A stretch of 64,000 bases of DNA, taken from Hofstenia miamia. Taxonomy: Eukaryota; Xenacoelomorpha; Acoela. Below the pieces are notes generated by a model. It worked only from the letters and a program-made list of their open reading frames with translations. It ran no database searches and was not told where the DNA came from. The stretch covers positions 1,945,094-2,009,093 of the forward strand of contig SCFE01000002.1 of the NCBI GenBank assembly GCA_004352715.1, written 5' to 3'. Below, piece after piece: positions 1-10,779 of the stretch; the first letter of the stretch is position 1, and each line of letters starts with the position of its first letter. The translations under genes were made by a program, and so were the position numbers.

Positions 1-640
1 AAATAAATACAATTTATTCAAATGCTATATCATGTTTCTCAATTTTTGTGTATATATTACTTAATGTATGGCAAATTAATTTATGTTCTTGTTTTCCTGT
101 CAGATTTGTTTAAATAGTGTTCAATTTCAATATTTTCAAATTTATTTTATTTCAAAACCCTACAAAAATGGCTGGACGTCTTACTCTACATGAATGTGCC
201 CAGATAGCCGCGCGTTACGAAGTTTGGGGATGCATTGTTCAAGTGCAAAGATGTTGGAGAACTATTAAGGGAAAACATGCCCAAATCGACCCGAAGACGA
301 TCAAGAATTATCATAAAAAACTTATGACCACAGGATCTGTGGCTGATACTCAAAGAAGCGGTCGTCCTTCCAAATCCAGAGATCCTGAGGCAGTGCAAGT
401 TTTTCAAGAAATGTTTACCCTTAGCCCACATAAGTCAATTCGTCAAGTAACAAGAGAAAGTGGGCTCTCCTTTCATTCTGTACGTAATGTGCTAAAAAAC
501 GAGTTTAAATAGCGTGCTTGGAAGCCGCATTACTGTCAAGCACTGTCTACCGAAGACTTTGACATTCGTATGACCGGCCAGAAGTCCTGACTTAACGCCC
601 TGCGAGTTTTTTCTCTGGGGTTGGCTGAAAGAGCAAGTCN
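1..640 (+). pseudogene. Mariner-like transposase, copy 1 (broken)
   Basis: Cut-and-paste DNA transposase of the Tc1/mariner superfamily. The reading frame opens at 117 and the protein proper starts at the ATG in MAGRLTLHE, about 169. It has an N-terminal helix-turn-helix region (IDPKTIKNYHKKL, then a TGSVADTQRSGRPSK linker) and a second HTH (SIRQVTRESGLSFHSVRNVL), like the paired HTH that binds the terminal repeats in this superfamily. The frame stops at 512. After that only scraps remain: a phrase like SxEDFDIRM near 550, then PDLTPCEFFLW near 586-618, which resembles the third catalytic-acid region (PDLxPxDxxLW). Most of the DDE/D core is therefore deleted. The left end lies outside the window. 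A 25-base sequence just after position 1 recurs at about 731, inside copy 2. Confidence 0.75.
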
Positions 641-712
641 TATATATTTTATATATATATATATATTTTAAAACCCTAAGAAAATGACTGGACGTCTTAC
701 TCTACAGATTTT
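641..712 (+). repeat. (AT)n tract plus third mariner fragment
   Basis: A single N at 640 is followed by an AT microsatellite. At about 670-706 there is a short copy of the transposase start region (AAAACCCTA-type leader, then the TGACTGGACGTC equivalent of TGGCTGGACGTC). It is a fragment of the same element wedged between copies 1 and 2 and may mark a collapsed or gap-filled assembly. Confidence 0.6.
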
Positions 713-1621
713 GATTGGAAAGTAACTGAATTTATTCAAATGCTATATCATGTTTCTCAATTTTTGTGTATATATTACTTAATGTATGGCAAATTAATTT
801 ATGTTCTTGTTTTCCTGTCAGATTTGTTTACTTGTTTTCCTTTCAGATTTGTTTAAATATTGTTCAATTTCAAAACCCTACAAAAATGGCTGGACGTCTT
901 AACCCTACAAAAATGGCTGGACGTCTTAATCTACAGGAACGGGCCCAGATAGCCGCGCGTTACGAAGTTTGGGGATGCATTGTTCAAGTGCAAGGATGGT
1001 GGAGAACTATTAAGGGAAAACATGCCCAAATTGACCCGAAGACGATCAAGAATTGTCATAAAAAACCCACAGGATCTGTGGCTGATACTCAAAGAAGCGG
1101 TCGTCTTTCCAAATCCAGAGATCCTGAGGTAGTGCAAGTTGTTCAAGAAATGTTTACCCGTAGCCCACATAAGTCAATTCGTCAAGCAACATGAGAAAGT
1201 GAGCTCTCCTTTCATTGTGTACGTAATGTGCTAAAAAACTAGCTTGGAAGCCGCATTACTGTCAAGCACTCTCTGCCGAAGACTTTGACATTCGTATGGA
1301 GTTTGGTGAAATAATGTTGGCTTGGTTTAGAGATTGGCCCAACCTCTTTAAAAATATTCTATGGAGTGATGAAGTTGAAATTTGGAAGAACTTGAAGGGC
1401 GAATACGAGAAGTTATGACTTCCATCCCGCAAGAGTTTCTTGCGAAATCAGTTGATGCGATTCCTGGTCGTCTTGAGAAGCTGGTGGCAAATAAGGGCGC
1501 CCATATCGAATTTTAAATAAAAACCCATGCATTATACTTCTTTCTCATATTCATTAATTGTAGAAAATATATTTTAAAAATAAATTATAGTTTTTTTAAA
1601 ATAGGGAGTTACTTTTCAATC
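713..1621 (+). mobile_element. Mariner-like element copy 2 with inverted repeats
   Basis: Left terminal repeat GATTGGAAAGTAACT at 713-727 and right terminal repeat AGTTACTTTTCAATC at 1607-1621 are inverted copies with one mismatch. The right repeat is followed directly by a (TA)n tract from about 1627, consistent with the TA target of Tc1/mariner. The interior carries a transposase remnant (separate entry). At about 908 bp it is shorter than the usual 1.2-1.4 kb autonomous mariner, so it is an internally deleted copy. Confidence 0.8.
886..1517 (+). pseudogene. Mariner-like transposase, copy 2 (broken)
   Basis: Same transposase as copy 1. The start region is duplicated in tandem: two ATGGCTGGACGTCTTAA blocks begin at 886 and 913, 27 bp (nine codons) apart, so the frame survives the duplication. 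The double HTH region is present with small deletions (two codons lost after IKNCHKK). A stop interrupts at about 1192. Beyond it, in other frames, come a phrase ending NILWSDEVEIW near 1350-1385, matching the second catalytic-Asp region (xxWSDExxF), and a C-terminus ending IPGRLEKLVANKGAHIEF with a stop at about 1517. The block between the two catalytic regions is missing. The transposase cannot be active. Confidence 0.75.
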
Positions 1622-1626
1622 ACCCT

Positions 1627-1627
1627 T

Positions 1628-1660
<33 letters not shown>

Positions 1661-1668
1661 ATATATAT
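1627..1668. repeat. (AT)n microsatellite
   Basis: Pure TA/AT run with one TTTA interruption, abutting the right inverted repeat of mariner copy 2. Confidence 0.9.
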
Positions 1669-1671
1669 TAG

Positions 1672-1997
1672 TGATGTGCGCGTAGAGTTTCCTTAACCCC
1701 GCTCGCTCACGACAAAAATATTTTAATACCCGCACCAACCCATACCCAAATCTTTTGTCCGTAGCAGCCTATGCCAATGCAAGCCTTTCTTTGTTGCTAA
1801 TAAGTAATTTAGCACATTTCTATCACAATTTACATTCATGATATGCTAATTTTTTCAATAATATATCAAAAAATTTATGATTTTGTTATAAATCTTATTT
1901 AAGATATTCATAATGTTGAAGGAAATGAAGGAAAAGCCTCCCCGTACTCACTCGTATACGATGAAATTATGGGGGTAGTACCCGTACCTGCACATCA
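1672..1997. mobile_element. Possible small inverted-repeat element (MITE-like)
   Basis: TGATGTGC at 1672-1679 faces GCACATCA at 1990-1997, an 8-bp perfect inverted repeat bounding 326 bp. The interior is locally GC-richer than its surroundings near both ends (CCCCGCTCGCTCACG near 1708; GTACCCGTACCTGC near 1977). No coding potential and no clear target duplication were seen, so the call rests on the short repeat alone. Confidence 0.3.
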
Positions 1998-2879
1998 AAA
2001 ACAACAATAATAAAAGTCAAAGCGAATTTATTGCTTGAATGTATGCAAAGTCTATAAACTAACACATGATAAAAAATTTTTACAAAACTATTTATATATG
2101 CAATATTCATTAAAGGGCAGTTTTAAAAGTAATCGACCACGCATTGAGCTTATAATCTTTGCCCAATAATGTTTACCCATTTAATAAAAATTGTTTTATT
2201 TTTTCTTGAAGTGTTTATAGTTTTTCTCACATTTTGTACAAATACTTAAATCATTCCATAACATTGAACATTTAAAAGAAAATGAATCTTGTCGATTATT
2301 GCTACTAAAAAGTGTTTTACTTCTTTTATTGATTTTGATGTAATTATTAAGAAAACTTAGTGAACTTAATTCATGAATAAATTGGTGAATTATACATAAA
2401 GATTGATACTGAATAAATTAACTCGTGGCCAAGATATCATATAATGATCTTTATTGCGATATGTATACATGTTTTTCAATATAATTAAGTGTTCTAAGTG
2501 CCCAGTTAATCATTTTTGCTAATTATGAACGTTCTTGTGATGTGAGATTTTGAAAAAGGAATGCACAGTAATTAAATTGACTTAAGACAAATAAATGAAT
2601 TAGTTCTACATAATACGATTTTCCTACATGGCGCAAATGGTACAAATATTTTATTCCACATGCCATCTTCTTTAATTTGTGGCAGAAAAAATTATCGAAT
2701 TTTAAGTCATTGTCTATTAATACACCTAGATAGCTTACACATTTACTTTGACTAATTTCATTATAACAAACATTTATTTAGTATTTTCAGTAAGACTTTG
2801 TTGTTTTTTAGATGAAAAGTCAATAAATTGAGTTTTGTCAGAATTAATGTTTAGTTTATTACAATTGAACTGTGTTACG

Positions 2880-3829
2880 AGATTTTTAGTATTTTTTGTC
2901 AAATGTCTGGTTGCCTCAACGGGATTTTTGCTGTTCCTAAAATCAAGTATCATCTGAGTATTGGTAAATAGTTCTATTTGTCAAGAATTTTGAAATAGAA
3001 TGGGTCATAATACAGTTCCTTGGGGCACACCAAGATTTGTAGTAACGTACGCTGAAAAAAATATGGTCGATTTTAACTCGTTGTTTGCGATTGCTTAGAA
3101 AACTCATAATAAAATTTTTTGCATTGAAACTAAAACTTTATGGCCTTAATTTTTCTTTAAAAATATCGAAATTCATCGAGTTAAATGCTTTACTTAAATC
3201 AAGTAATGCCACCGCTGTGAACAAATTTTGATTTGTATATATTTTAAACTTTTCCTTGATTGATAAAATCGCATCAGATGTACTGAACTTAGGTCCAAAT
3301 CCAATTTGATTACTTGATAAAATTTTATTGTCATTAATAAACTTGTACATTTGTTCAGCTAGAAGTTTTTTAAATATTTTTGAGAAAGGGTGTGTTATGC
3401 TAATTGGTTGGTAGTTCAATGATCTAGTGGTTCTCCTTTTTTGTATAACGGTGAAATATCACATTGCTTTAAAAGCGCAGGTAAGTCATTATTTATAATA
3501 CTTTGGTTGAGTGCTACAATTAGGTGTTCACCAAAAATATAAAAATATTTTTGAATTATCCAATACGGTAGGTTGCTGGATCCACAATTTTATTAACATC
3601 TAGTTTATTTACTACATTTCTAATATCGTGATAGGAAATTAAGTTGAAATGAAACTTTTCCCTTATTCGTATATCAGATTGTTGAGATGAAAAGTTTCCA
3701 TTTTCTTCAAATTTAAAATTGAATTTACCCATATTCTCAAAATTTCTGTTTAAAACATTTGCGATATCCTTTTTATTTTTGTACATTCTATTATCATACT
3801 TTATTTCTTCAATGCTTATACTTTTCAAT
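2880..3829 (-). pseudogene. LINE reverse transcriptase, duplicated decayed unit
   Basis: Second copy of the same RT segment with more damage. SISIEEIKYDNRMYKNKKDI near 3,750-3,828 corresponds to the start of the unit at about 4,780. NYQPISITHPFSKIFKKLL and LLDLSKAFNSMNF follow at 3,138-3,419. Single-base indels break the frame between 3,419 and 3,556 and again after 3,138. Beyond 2,880 the sequence continues into the single-copy thumb region, which places this unit downstream in the original element. Confidence 0.7.
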
Positions 3830-4747
3830 ATCTTTTGTCAAATGTTTGGTTGCCTCAAAGGGATTTTTTGCTGTCCGTAATATACACGTATCGTCTGCAT
3901 ATTGGTAAATAGTTCCATTTGTCATGGATTTTGAAATGCCATTGACATAAAGTGCGAAAAGAATGGGTCCTAATACAGTTCCCTGTGGTACGCCTAGATT
4001 TGTAGTAGTATAGTCTGAGAAAATGTGATCAATTTTTACTCTTTGTCTGCGATTCTCTAAAAAACTCATAATGAAATTTATTGCATTGACACTAAAACCT
4101 TCTAGCCTTAATTTTTCTTCTAAAATATCGAAATTCATTGAATTAAATGCTTTGCTTAAATCAAGTAAAGCAACCGCTGTAAACAAATTTTGATTTAAAT
4201 TTTGTTTAATCTTTTCTTTGATTGATAAAATCGCATCAGATGTGCTGAATTTAGGTCGAAATCCAAATTGATTACTTGATAAAATTTTATTGTCATTGAT
4301 AAATTTGTACATTTGTGCGGCTAGTAGTTTTTCAAATATTTTTGAGAAGGGGTGTGTTATACTAATTGGCCTGTAGTTCATGGGGTCTAGCGGGTCTCCT
4401 TTTTTATATAACGGTGAAATATCAGATTGCTTTAAAAGGGTAGGAAAGTCATTATTTATAATACTTTGATTAAATGCTACAAGCAGGTATTCACCAAAAA
4501 TATAAAAATATTTCTTAATCATCCAATACGGCAGGTTACTGGATCCACATGATTTATTATTATCTAGCTTATTTACTACATTTCTAAGTTCATAGTAGGA
4601 AATTAAGTTGAAATGAAAACGTTCCTTGCGTATATCAGGTTGTTGGGGTGAATTATTTCCAATTTTTCCGAATTTAAAATTGAATTTACCCATATTTTCA
4701 AAATTTCTGTTTAAAATGTTTGCGATATCCTTCTTATTCTTGTACAT
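3809..4747 (-). pseudogene. LINE reverse transcriptase, better-preserved unit
   Basis: 312-residue open frame encoding the RT core. Motifs in order: an RT motif 1-2 block (YRPISITHPFSKIFEKLL), NQFGFRPKFSTSDAIL, LLDLSKAFNSMNFDIL (motif A, catalytic Asp in LLDLSKAF), GVPQGTVLGPILFALYVNG (motif B), then YADDTCIL (motif C, both catalytic Asp present). These are the standard motifs of APE-type LINEs of the CR1/Jockey group. The frame runs off at 3,809 into the neighbouring duplicated unit. The catalytic residues look intact, but the protein lacks the endonuclease and a continuous C-terminus. Confidence 0.8.
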
Positions 4748-5229
4748 CTTATTATCATGTTTGATTCCTTCAATGCTTATGTTTAGCCCCTTAGTTTTAC
4801 CAATGCTTTTATTAAGAAAATTCCATTTTTGGTTAGATGTTTTAAATGTTTGAAAAAATCCTTTACCTTACTTGCTTACCTAGATTGCAGCTCTTTTTGA
4901 TTAATTGCTTAGCGTGCTCATAATTAGTCCAATTAAGATTGATGGGATCCGATTTCGCAAGTTCAAAGAGTTTTCTTAATTATCTGTTCTTTAATGTAGT
5001 CGGAATCTTGGGGTTGGTTTATCACTGGTCTCAATTTAGTGTTAATTATTTTGGTTCGTAGCGGTGCAACTTGATTTAAGGCTTTGGTGATTTCACGTGT
5101 CATAAATTTCAACATGCTATCGACATCATTAAAAAGTAGGTTACATCAAAGCATATGTTATTCAAGAGGTCTAAAAAATTTTGCTCATTAAAATTGCTAA
5201 AGTCCCTAGAATAAATGACTTTCCTATTT

Positions 5230-5272
5230 TTACTAATACTAATAATAATATTAATAATAATAATAATAATAA
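5230..5272. repeat. (TAA)n microsatellite
   Basis: Run of TAA/AAT triplets immediately before the R2-like LINE remnant. A shorter AAT run is found at its other end (about 6,718-6,735). Confidence 0.8.
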
Positions 5273-5279
5273 TGGGCTC

Positions 5280-6735
5280 CAGTGTCCAAGGAGTAAAACG
5301 TGAAACTGGGACTGTGAAGACCCGGGTTTGAGGCCTCCCGAGCTTTTCCTAATATGAAAGTGACAACAAAAGAAAAGGCCCTCAATCCCTGGCAGGCCTT
5401 AAATGCAGTAAGGTTCTGGGAGAATATATGAAGAAGTGAGAGACCAGAGATGCAGAAGGAGTCCAGACAAACTGAAGAAAGCTCTAAAGAAGATGAAGAC
5501 TGTAAGGCATATGACAGCATATAGATCCTGTTTGTAATTAGCCAAATCCCTATCACAGAAAAGTTAAAGGAGACAGGCACAGGGGATAAGTTGGAGAAGA
5601 ATGATATACAGACGACCTGAGTATGTATGCTAGTTCAAGGAAGATGTTGCAGATGCAAATGGAGACATTGGAAAAGTCAAGCAAAGATCCTGGGTTGGAA
5701 TTTCGAGTAGGGAAATGTGTGACAATGATAATCACTAGAGGCAAATGTATAGATGGAAATAGTTTGAGGACTAGCAGTGGGGAATGGGAAGAATGGTCAA
5801 AGCAGATCATGAGGAGCAACCTAGATGGTCACTAAAATAAGAACTGATATTGAAGGAAAGACAGCGTACCAGAGTAGGATGGAATCAGATAGTATAGGCA
5901 GAAGGTGATACATGGAGAATACTGGAGGAACACAGAAAAATGTGACGGGAAAAATGTAACAAGTGGTTGAAGATGGCAGAACTAAAGAGAAATAAAAGCA
6001 GTGATAATGGCAGCACAGGAGAAAGCAATAAGAAAAAACTGGGTGAGGAAGCATAAAGACAAAATAGTAAAAGTAAGTGATAAGTGTAGGCTATGTAAGA
6101 ATGAGGTGGAGACAGTAGATCATTTGGTAGCAGGGAGTGAGAAGTTGGCACAGAATGAATTCAGGCATGACAAGATGTGAAGAATGGTATATTGAAGTTT
6201 GAGCAGGCAGCATGGGTTAGAAGCAGGAGATAAGTGGTATGAGCACAATCCTACCAGAATCATAGAAAATGAGAAGGTTAAGATATTGTGGGACTGCAAC
6301 ATGCAGACAGGCAAGGTGAAAGAAGCATGGAGGTCAGACATAGTAGTAGTAGTAGACAAAGTGAAAAGATTGATTGGGGACAGTGATAGACATAGCAGTA
6401 CCAAAAGACAGGAATGTAGAATGCAAGAAGAAGGAGAATATAGACAGACACAAGAAGTTGGCAAAGGAAATAGAAAGCCTTTGGAAGTTAAAGAAAATTG
6501 AAGTAGTCCCAGTAGTTGTAGGAGCACTAGGAGCAGTAAGTAAGAAGCATAAGAAATACTTGGAGGAGTTGGGAGTACCAAAGTGGGGATGAGTGGTAGC
6601 ACAGAAGGCAGCATTGTTAGGAACAGCTAGAGTCCTGAAGAAAGCTCTCAGACTCCCTGGGAACTGGTGAGTTCCTCAAGTTGAGAGGGATACCAGCATG
6701 AAGCTGTGAGAAGAAATGAAATAATAATAATAATC
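5280..6735 (+). pseudogene. R2-like LINE remnant with restriction-like endonuclease
   Basis: Plus-strand non-LTR retrotransposon remnant. Recognisable pieces in order: a KAYDSI phrase near 5,500 (RT motif A region); YTDDLSMYASSRKMLQMQ near 5,602-5,655 (motif C as YTDD), running into GLEFRVGKC; a zinc-binding stretch CRLCKNEVETVDH near 6,084-6,122 whose last Cys is replaced by Ser; then KWYEHNP, VKILWDCNMQ, RSDIVVVVDK near 6,330-6,360 and, one frame over, VIDIAVPKDR near 6,380-6,410. The last pair matches the PD-(D/E)xK-type nuclease of R2/NeSL-type LINEs, and VVPVVVGALGAVSKKHKKYL follows. Much of the RT is deleted and there are several frameshifts. It ends in an AAT-rich tail at about 6,718-6,735. 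Confidence 0.65.
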
Positions 6736-7539
6736 ATATGTATTTATATAGCTGCTTCACAGTAAGTAAGTCATTTCATGTTGCAATGAATCTTTTTTGT
6801 TAATAAAACTGTTTAAATATCTTTTTGCCATGCTGTTGATATACTTCCAAGTAAAGGAAATTCGATTTATGAATATCATCCAATTGTACCTTTTCGCTCT
6901 TTGTAACTTTTGCGCACATATCTCTTCTTTTGTATATTTTCCTAAAAAATTACACCTAAAGAGGGGCTTTTTATAGATTTATTCATTACTTGAGTGTAAA
7001 TAATTTTATTTGATACCCTAAAATACCCTAGTTCAAAATTCTTTAATAACTTTGAGCATCTTAAAGAAACTTTTTACATTTCTTTGCAAGAAATTGGAAA
7101 GTTTTAAAAAGAATTTGAAGAAATTTCTTTATGGAAATATATTTATCAAAATACGCAGTATCAAATTTACTAATAAAACTTCTAAGTGAACACTATTAAA
7201 AAAATAAGATCAATATATTCATTCCATTTATTGTCCATGTGGTTCTCCAATGAAGTCTACTCACTGCAACCTTCCCAAGCATTATAGAGCCAAATCACGC
7301 TGTGACAGAATCTAAAGCAAAAGACTATTGTTGTACACAATAATTTCTAATCCCAAAAAATGGTAACATTCCACATGTATATGTATATGTATACAAGTTA
7401 ATGAAATTTATTGGAAATTGCGATTCATTTAACACAAACTTATATCATTGAAGATCATTAATAAGAAACTCAAAGATATTAAGATACGACCAATATATCA
7501 ACCATAGAAAATCGAATATATATTTAATAATAAATATCA
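6736..7539. other. AT-rich spacer without recognisable gene
   Basis: No coding pattern, RNA gene or clear repeat boundary was seen. A short ATGTAT repeat lies near 7,374-7,392. Confidence 0.5.
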
Positions 7540-7685
7540 AATTCCAAAAGAACTTGTTTCATCAATTGCGTATAAATATAAATGTGACAATTTCAATAAA
7601 TTGTACATTTGTGAAACAGTTCGACCTTTTGGAAAGAAACTAAAAGAACATCTTAGTGGATATTTAAACACAGAAGTCTAAAAAC
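7540..7685 (+). pseudogene. GIY-YIG endonuclease fragment (Penelope-like)
   Basis: About 45 codons in one frame reading YKYKCDNFNKLYICETVRPF and then GKKLKEHLSGYLN, with a stop at about 7,680. The pattern YxCxxxxxxYIGET.RpfxxRlxEH is the GIY-YIG core that follows the RT in Penelope-like retroelements. Here the Gly of YIGET is Cys (YICET), so the core is damaged. No RT was recognised upstream. A free-standing GIY-YIG gene is possible but unlikely given the stop and the absence of flanking coding sequence. Confidence 0.5.
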
Positions 7686-7975
7686 ATCCTCACTGCAACA
7701 TTCAAAAAATGATCTTGGTTATTTTAATTCCAAAAACCTAATTGTTGTAAAAAATGATATCAATTTTTGCTCACTCACCCATGTATCAATGTTTACTAGT
7801 ATTTGCCATTAATTTAGTGATGTTAGAGAATGATTTGAGAAAGGATAATAAACTTTATATAATATTTTCGAAAATTAAAAAACCTTGCATACACAGAATA
7901 ACAAATATATATTTATTTTGAAATAATTCAAGCGTAGTTTAGCTACCCCAGCTGCCCTTGCCTATGCGACCTAAT

Positions 7976-7990
7976 ATATATATATATATA
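7976..7990. repeat. (AT)n tract
   Basis: Short AT dinucleotide run. Confidence 0.8.
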
Positions 7991-8169
7991 CATTTCGATT
8001 TTCAAATTAATTATTAAAAATCGTTCAGAATCAGTTTGCATTTAATTTAAAATGGATCTTGAACTTTCCGATAAAATTTTGCTTTTTACACTGTTTATTT
8101 TTGTGTTTTCCCTCCTACTCTTTGTTTTTTTAGATCGATGAATAAGAGTGTTCAGAGAATAAAAGAGAA

Positions 8170-8200
8170 ANATATATATATATATATATATATATATATG
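8170..8200. repeat. (AT)n microsatellite at an N
   Basis: AT run directly after a single undetermined base. Confidence 0.85.
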
Positions 8201-8334
8201 CTAAATGCATTGTATTTTTAACGTCTTAATATGATAAAAAAACTCTAATTTGCTAAGTCAAACCTAGAAAAATATATGCTACTAAAAACTTATAACCGTT
8301 CAACAAAAAATAATGATGTGGAATTTCTTTGATT

Positions 8335-8530
8335 TTTATCAGAAAATTTATTTCTTTAAAGATCTTTTAAGATAAAAATTTATATTCTTTAAAGATCTGT
8401 AATTTCTTTAATTTTATACAAGAATTGCGTATCCTTAAAGATCTTGAAGTAAAAAATTACTTTTCTTTAAAGATCTGCAATTTCTTCAGAGATTTTAATG
8501 TAAATTGAAGTTTCTGCAAAGTTATTAAAT
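8335..8530. repeat. Degenerate TTCTTTAAAGATCT repeat
   Basis: Four copies of (T)TCTTTAAAGATCT or close variants at about 8,351, 8,388, 8,432 and 8,464, spaced 32-44 bp, each followed by AAATTTCTT/AATTTCTTTA-type filler. The AAGATCTT core is palindromic. Origin unknown. Confidence 0.5.
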
Positions 8531-9831
8531 ATTTTTCAACTAGGGAACCTATAAAATCTTATATGTGCTGTTTCTAGGGCCATGGTTAGAATACCTGATT
8601 GGTAGCAAGAAAATATACAAAATCAGGTCACATCGCCAATTATGTTGGTGATTAGACTTACGATTTTGCCAAAATAACACAAACGTACAAATTATATTGC
8701 TATTTTGATTTTGGGTTAAAATTACATTAAAAAATGCGGCTATTCATAAAAAGCAATAGTTTGTCTGCTAGCATATATAAATCAATCATTTTCAAACTGC
8801 AGATGCAGATTTCAAACGAGCAGAAGTAATGTTTTATGCAACTAAGATTTTTATTCGTGATTACAATGCAGCTATGAAGCATTTCGTAAATACAAATTAG
8901 ATAGATTGCCTGCAAATATTTGAGCAATTTGCATAAGAACGAAATATTAATTCTAAAACTTATTTCGTTCAAATAGCGAAATTTAAGATGCTAGTTAATA
9001 ATGTTGAAATGTTATACTTACGTTTAGCAGTGTATTTGAATTTAAATTTATTTAACACATTTTGTTCACTTTGGATAATTTTCAAAACACGTATAAAACA
9101 ATAGTAAAAAATTCGACTTGTACATAGATCTTTTTATTTGATTATTCAAAAAATATATATATATATCAGATGGTGAAGTGGGCCAGATTTTTGTGACCTG
9201 CCCTGCCCACCCACAAACAAAAAGTCAGTGGATTTGGTTTTAAGCTAAAGTTTGATTACTGGCTATAATGCTACAAATTTCAACATTACATTATATAGCA
9301 CATCATCTATCAATTGTTTATGACAATCGTTTTTAAGCAAGCTGTTACAATAAAAGGGTAAAGACCCTTGATTGATAGTAATTGCAATATATATCAGAGT
9401 TTATGTGACATTCTTTAATACAAGTTTGTAGATATATTCATTTCTCCCTAATGTTTGAAGCTGAGCACTCAGCGCAGTTATATTTCGAGTGCATCAAAAT
9501 AGGATCCTGGTAATTCTAATGGTAAAGTTTTGCATCAACTAGAACTCACAATTTCAACAAATGAAAATTAAGAATAAATGTGCTTTTAGTTATCTTAACC
9601 TGCCAAAAGAAAGTTCTGTCGCAAAAGTGTAATAGAATTTCAACCTAAAATATAAATATTTTTGTCATTCTACTTAATTAAGCATGTCTGGATTTTGTGA
9701 GACTCATGGGATGTACTAGTTGCCAAGAGCATGGATTATTACCTGACTTAATATTTTGATTCAGTGCTACTATCGTTTTACATCAGCAAATTTTTTAACA
9801 CAATAAGTTTTTACAAAACACAATTATTTAG
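8531..9831. other. Spacer without recognisable gene
   Basis: AT-rich sequence with an (AT)n run near 9,152-9,166. No convincing exon, RNA gene or element boundary was seen. Confidence 0.4.
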
Positions 9832-10116
9832 GTACAAATTGTCAAGTACTGTACCAAGAAATGGCTTACCAAACTTCTATTCATGTAGTGATGATCTTTC
9901 CTTCTCCTGTAAATAATGTTACAAATCCAAAATTCCAATTAACTGATATGGACGAAACAGTACGTTTGGAGGACACTGCGTTAACGTTAATTGACAGACA
10001 AAAATATTCAGAAACATTTAGATTTCTTAAAAGAAGCACTTTTTACAGAGCAGTTTTCAAATATACAGATGAAAATTCTACTGAAATTTCTTATGATAGG
10101 CCATATCTGTTAACGG
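9832..10116 (+). CDS. Candidate internal exon, extracellular-type, phase 1-1
   Basis: Open frame bounded by a plausible acceptor (ACAATTATTTAG before 9,832) and donor (ACGG|GTTTGT at 10,117). The exon would be 285 nt, exactly 95 codons, entering and leaving in phase 1, which is typical of shuffled extracellular modules. The peptide begins TNCQVLYQEMAYQTSIHVV and ends ISYDRPYLLTG. It alternates hydrophobic and polar residues as in a beta-sandwich. I do not recognise the family; a divergent FN3 or Ig-like module is possible. A read-through frame carries on to a stop at 10,145. An FN3 exon in the same phase and strand lies 2.4 kb downstream, so both may belong to one cell-surface gene. No transmembrane or signal sequence was found nearby. 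Confidence 0.4.
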
Positions 10117-10779
10117 GTTTGTTATTTCAGAAATTAACATTTTAATTATTCTGAAACTTACTGTATTAAATTATTACACTGTATGTGCATTTGAGAAAAA
10201 TGTTTGTATAGCAAACTAAAATTCAACTTTTCTATATCATTTTTTGCGCTTAACCTGAAAATGCACGTTATTTTCTAATTAATTGGATATTTTTTGCGTA
10301 ATTTCAACATTTTCATTTTCTAAGCAATTGATGATATTAGTTTACCTAATATATTTTTAGTATTTTCAAACTTTGGCCCACACCCACTATATAGTATTAT
10401 TTTTTTGATATGATGAAAAGGGAATAAAATTGAATGATATTAAATTACTACTTTATATCATTTTAAACAAGCTATACAAAAATGAACATTTATTATCCCT
10501 TACACTCCATTTTTTGATGTGGATAAAAAAACTTTTCAAATAAGGACAGTTCATTTGACCATCTCTTCCGTTCAATTGGAGAAAAGTTAATTTATGGTTT
10601 TACTCATTTTTGCATTAAAACTGCGATTTGTTGTGAATCTTAATTACTCATTCAATGTAACTGCATAACGTCAATGTGCACTTATATTAAAATGACATTT
10701 TTGCTTGTGCATATCTAAACTTTGATATATTAATTTCCTCTAAATTTTAATGGCTTTTCTTCATGCAAATGTGATAGGC

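Larger units (their letters stand above)
2130..5220 (-). mobile_element. CR1/Jockey-type LINE remnant, 5' truncated
   Basis: Minus-strand non-LTR retrotransposon. From right to left it runs from the linker after the endonuclease (WTNYEHAKQLIKK near 4,900) through the RT fingers and palm (3,809-4,747), then a second copy of that segment (2,880-3,829), then the RT thumb and C-terminus (SYLGVLIDNDLKFDNFF near 2,700, then SQFNYCAF near 2,560). The endonuclease domain is not visible. The segment of about 950 bp covering palm and linker occurs twice head to tail, joined near 3,829, so this is one element with an internal tandem duplication rather than two insertions. Stops and frameshifts are frequent outside the best-preserved block. 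Confidence 0.75.

Noticed and set aside
5251-6614. Several minus-strand frames rich in Leu, Ser and Phe
   Set aside because: Antisense shadows of the R2-like LINE on the plus strand, whose RT and nuclease motifs are readable.
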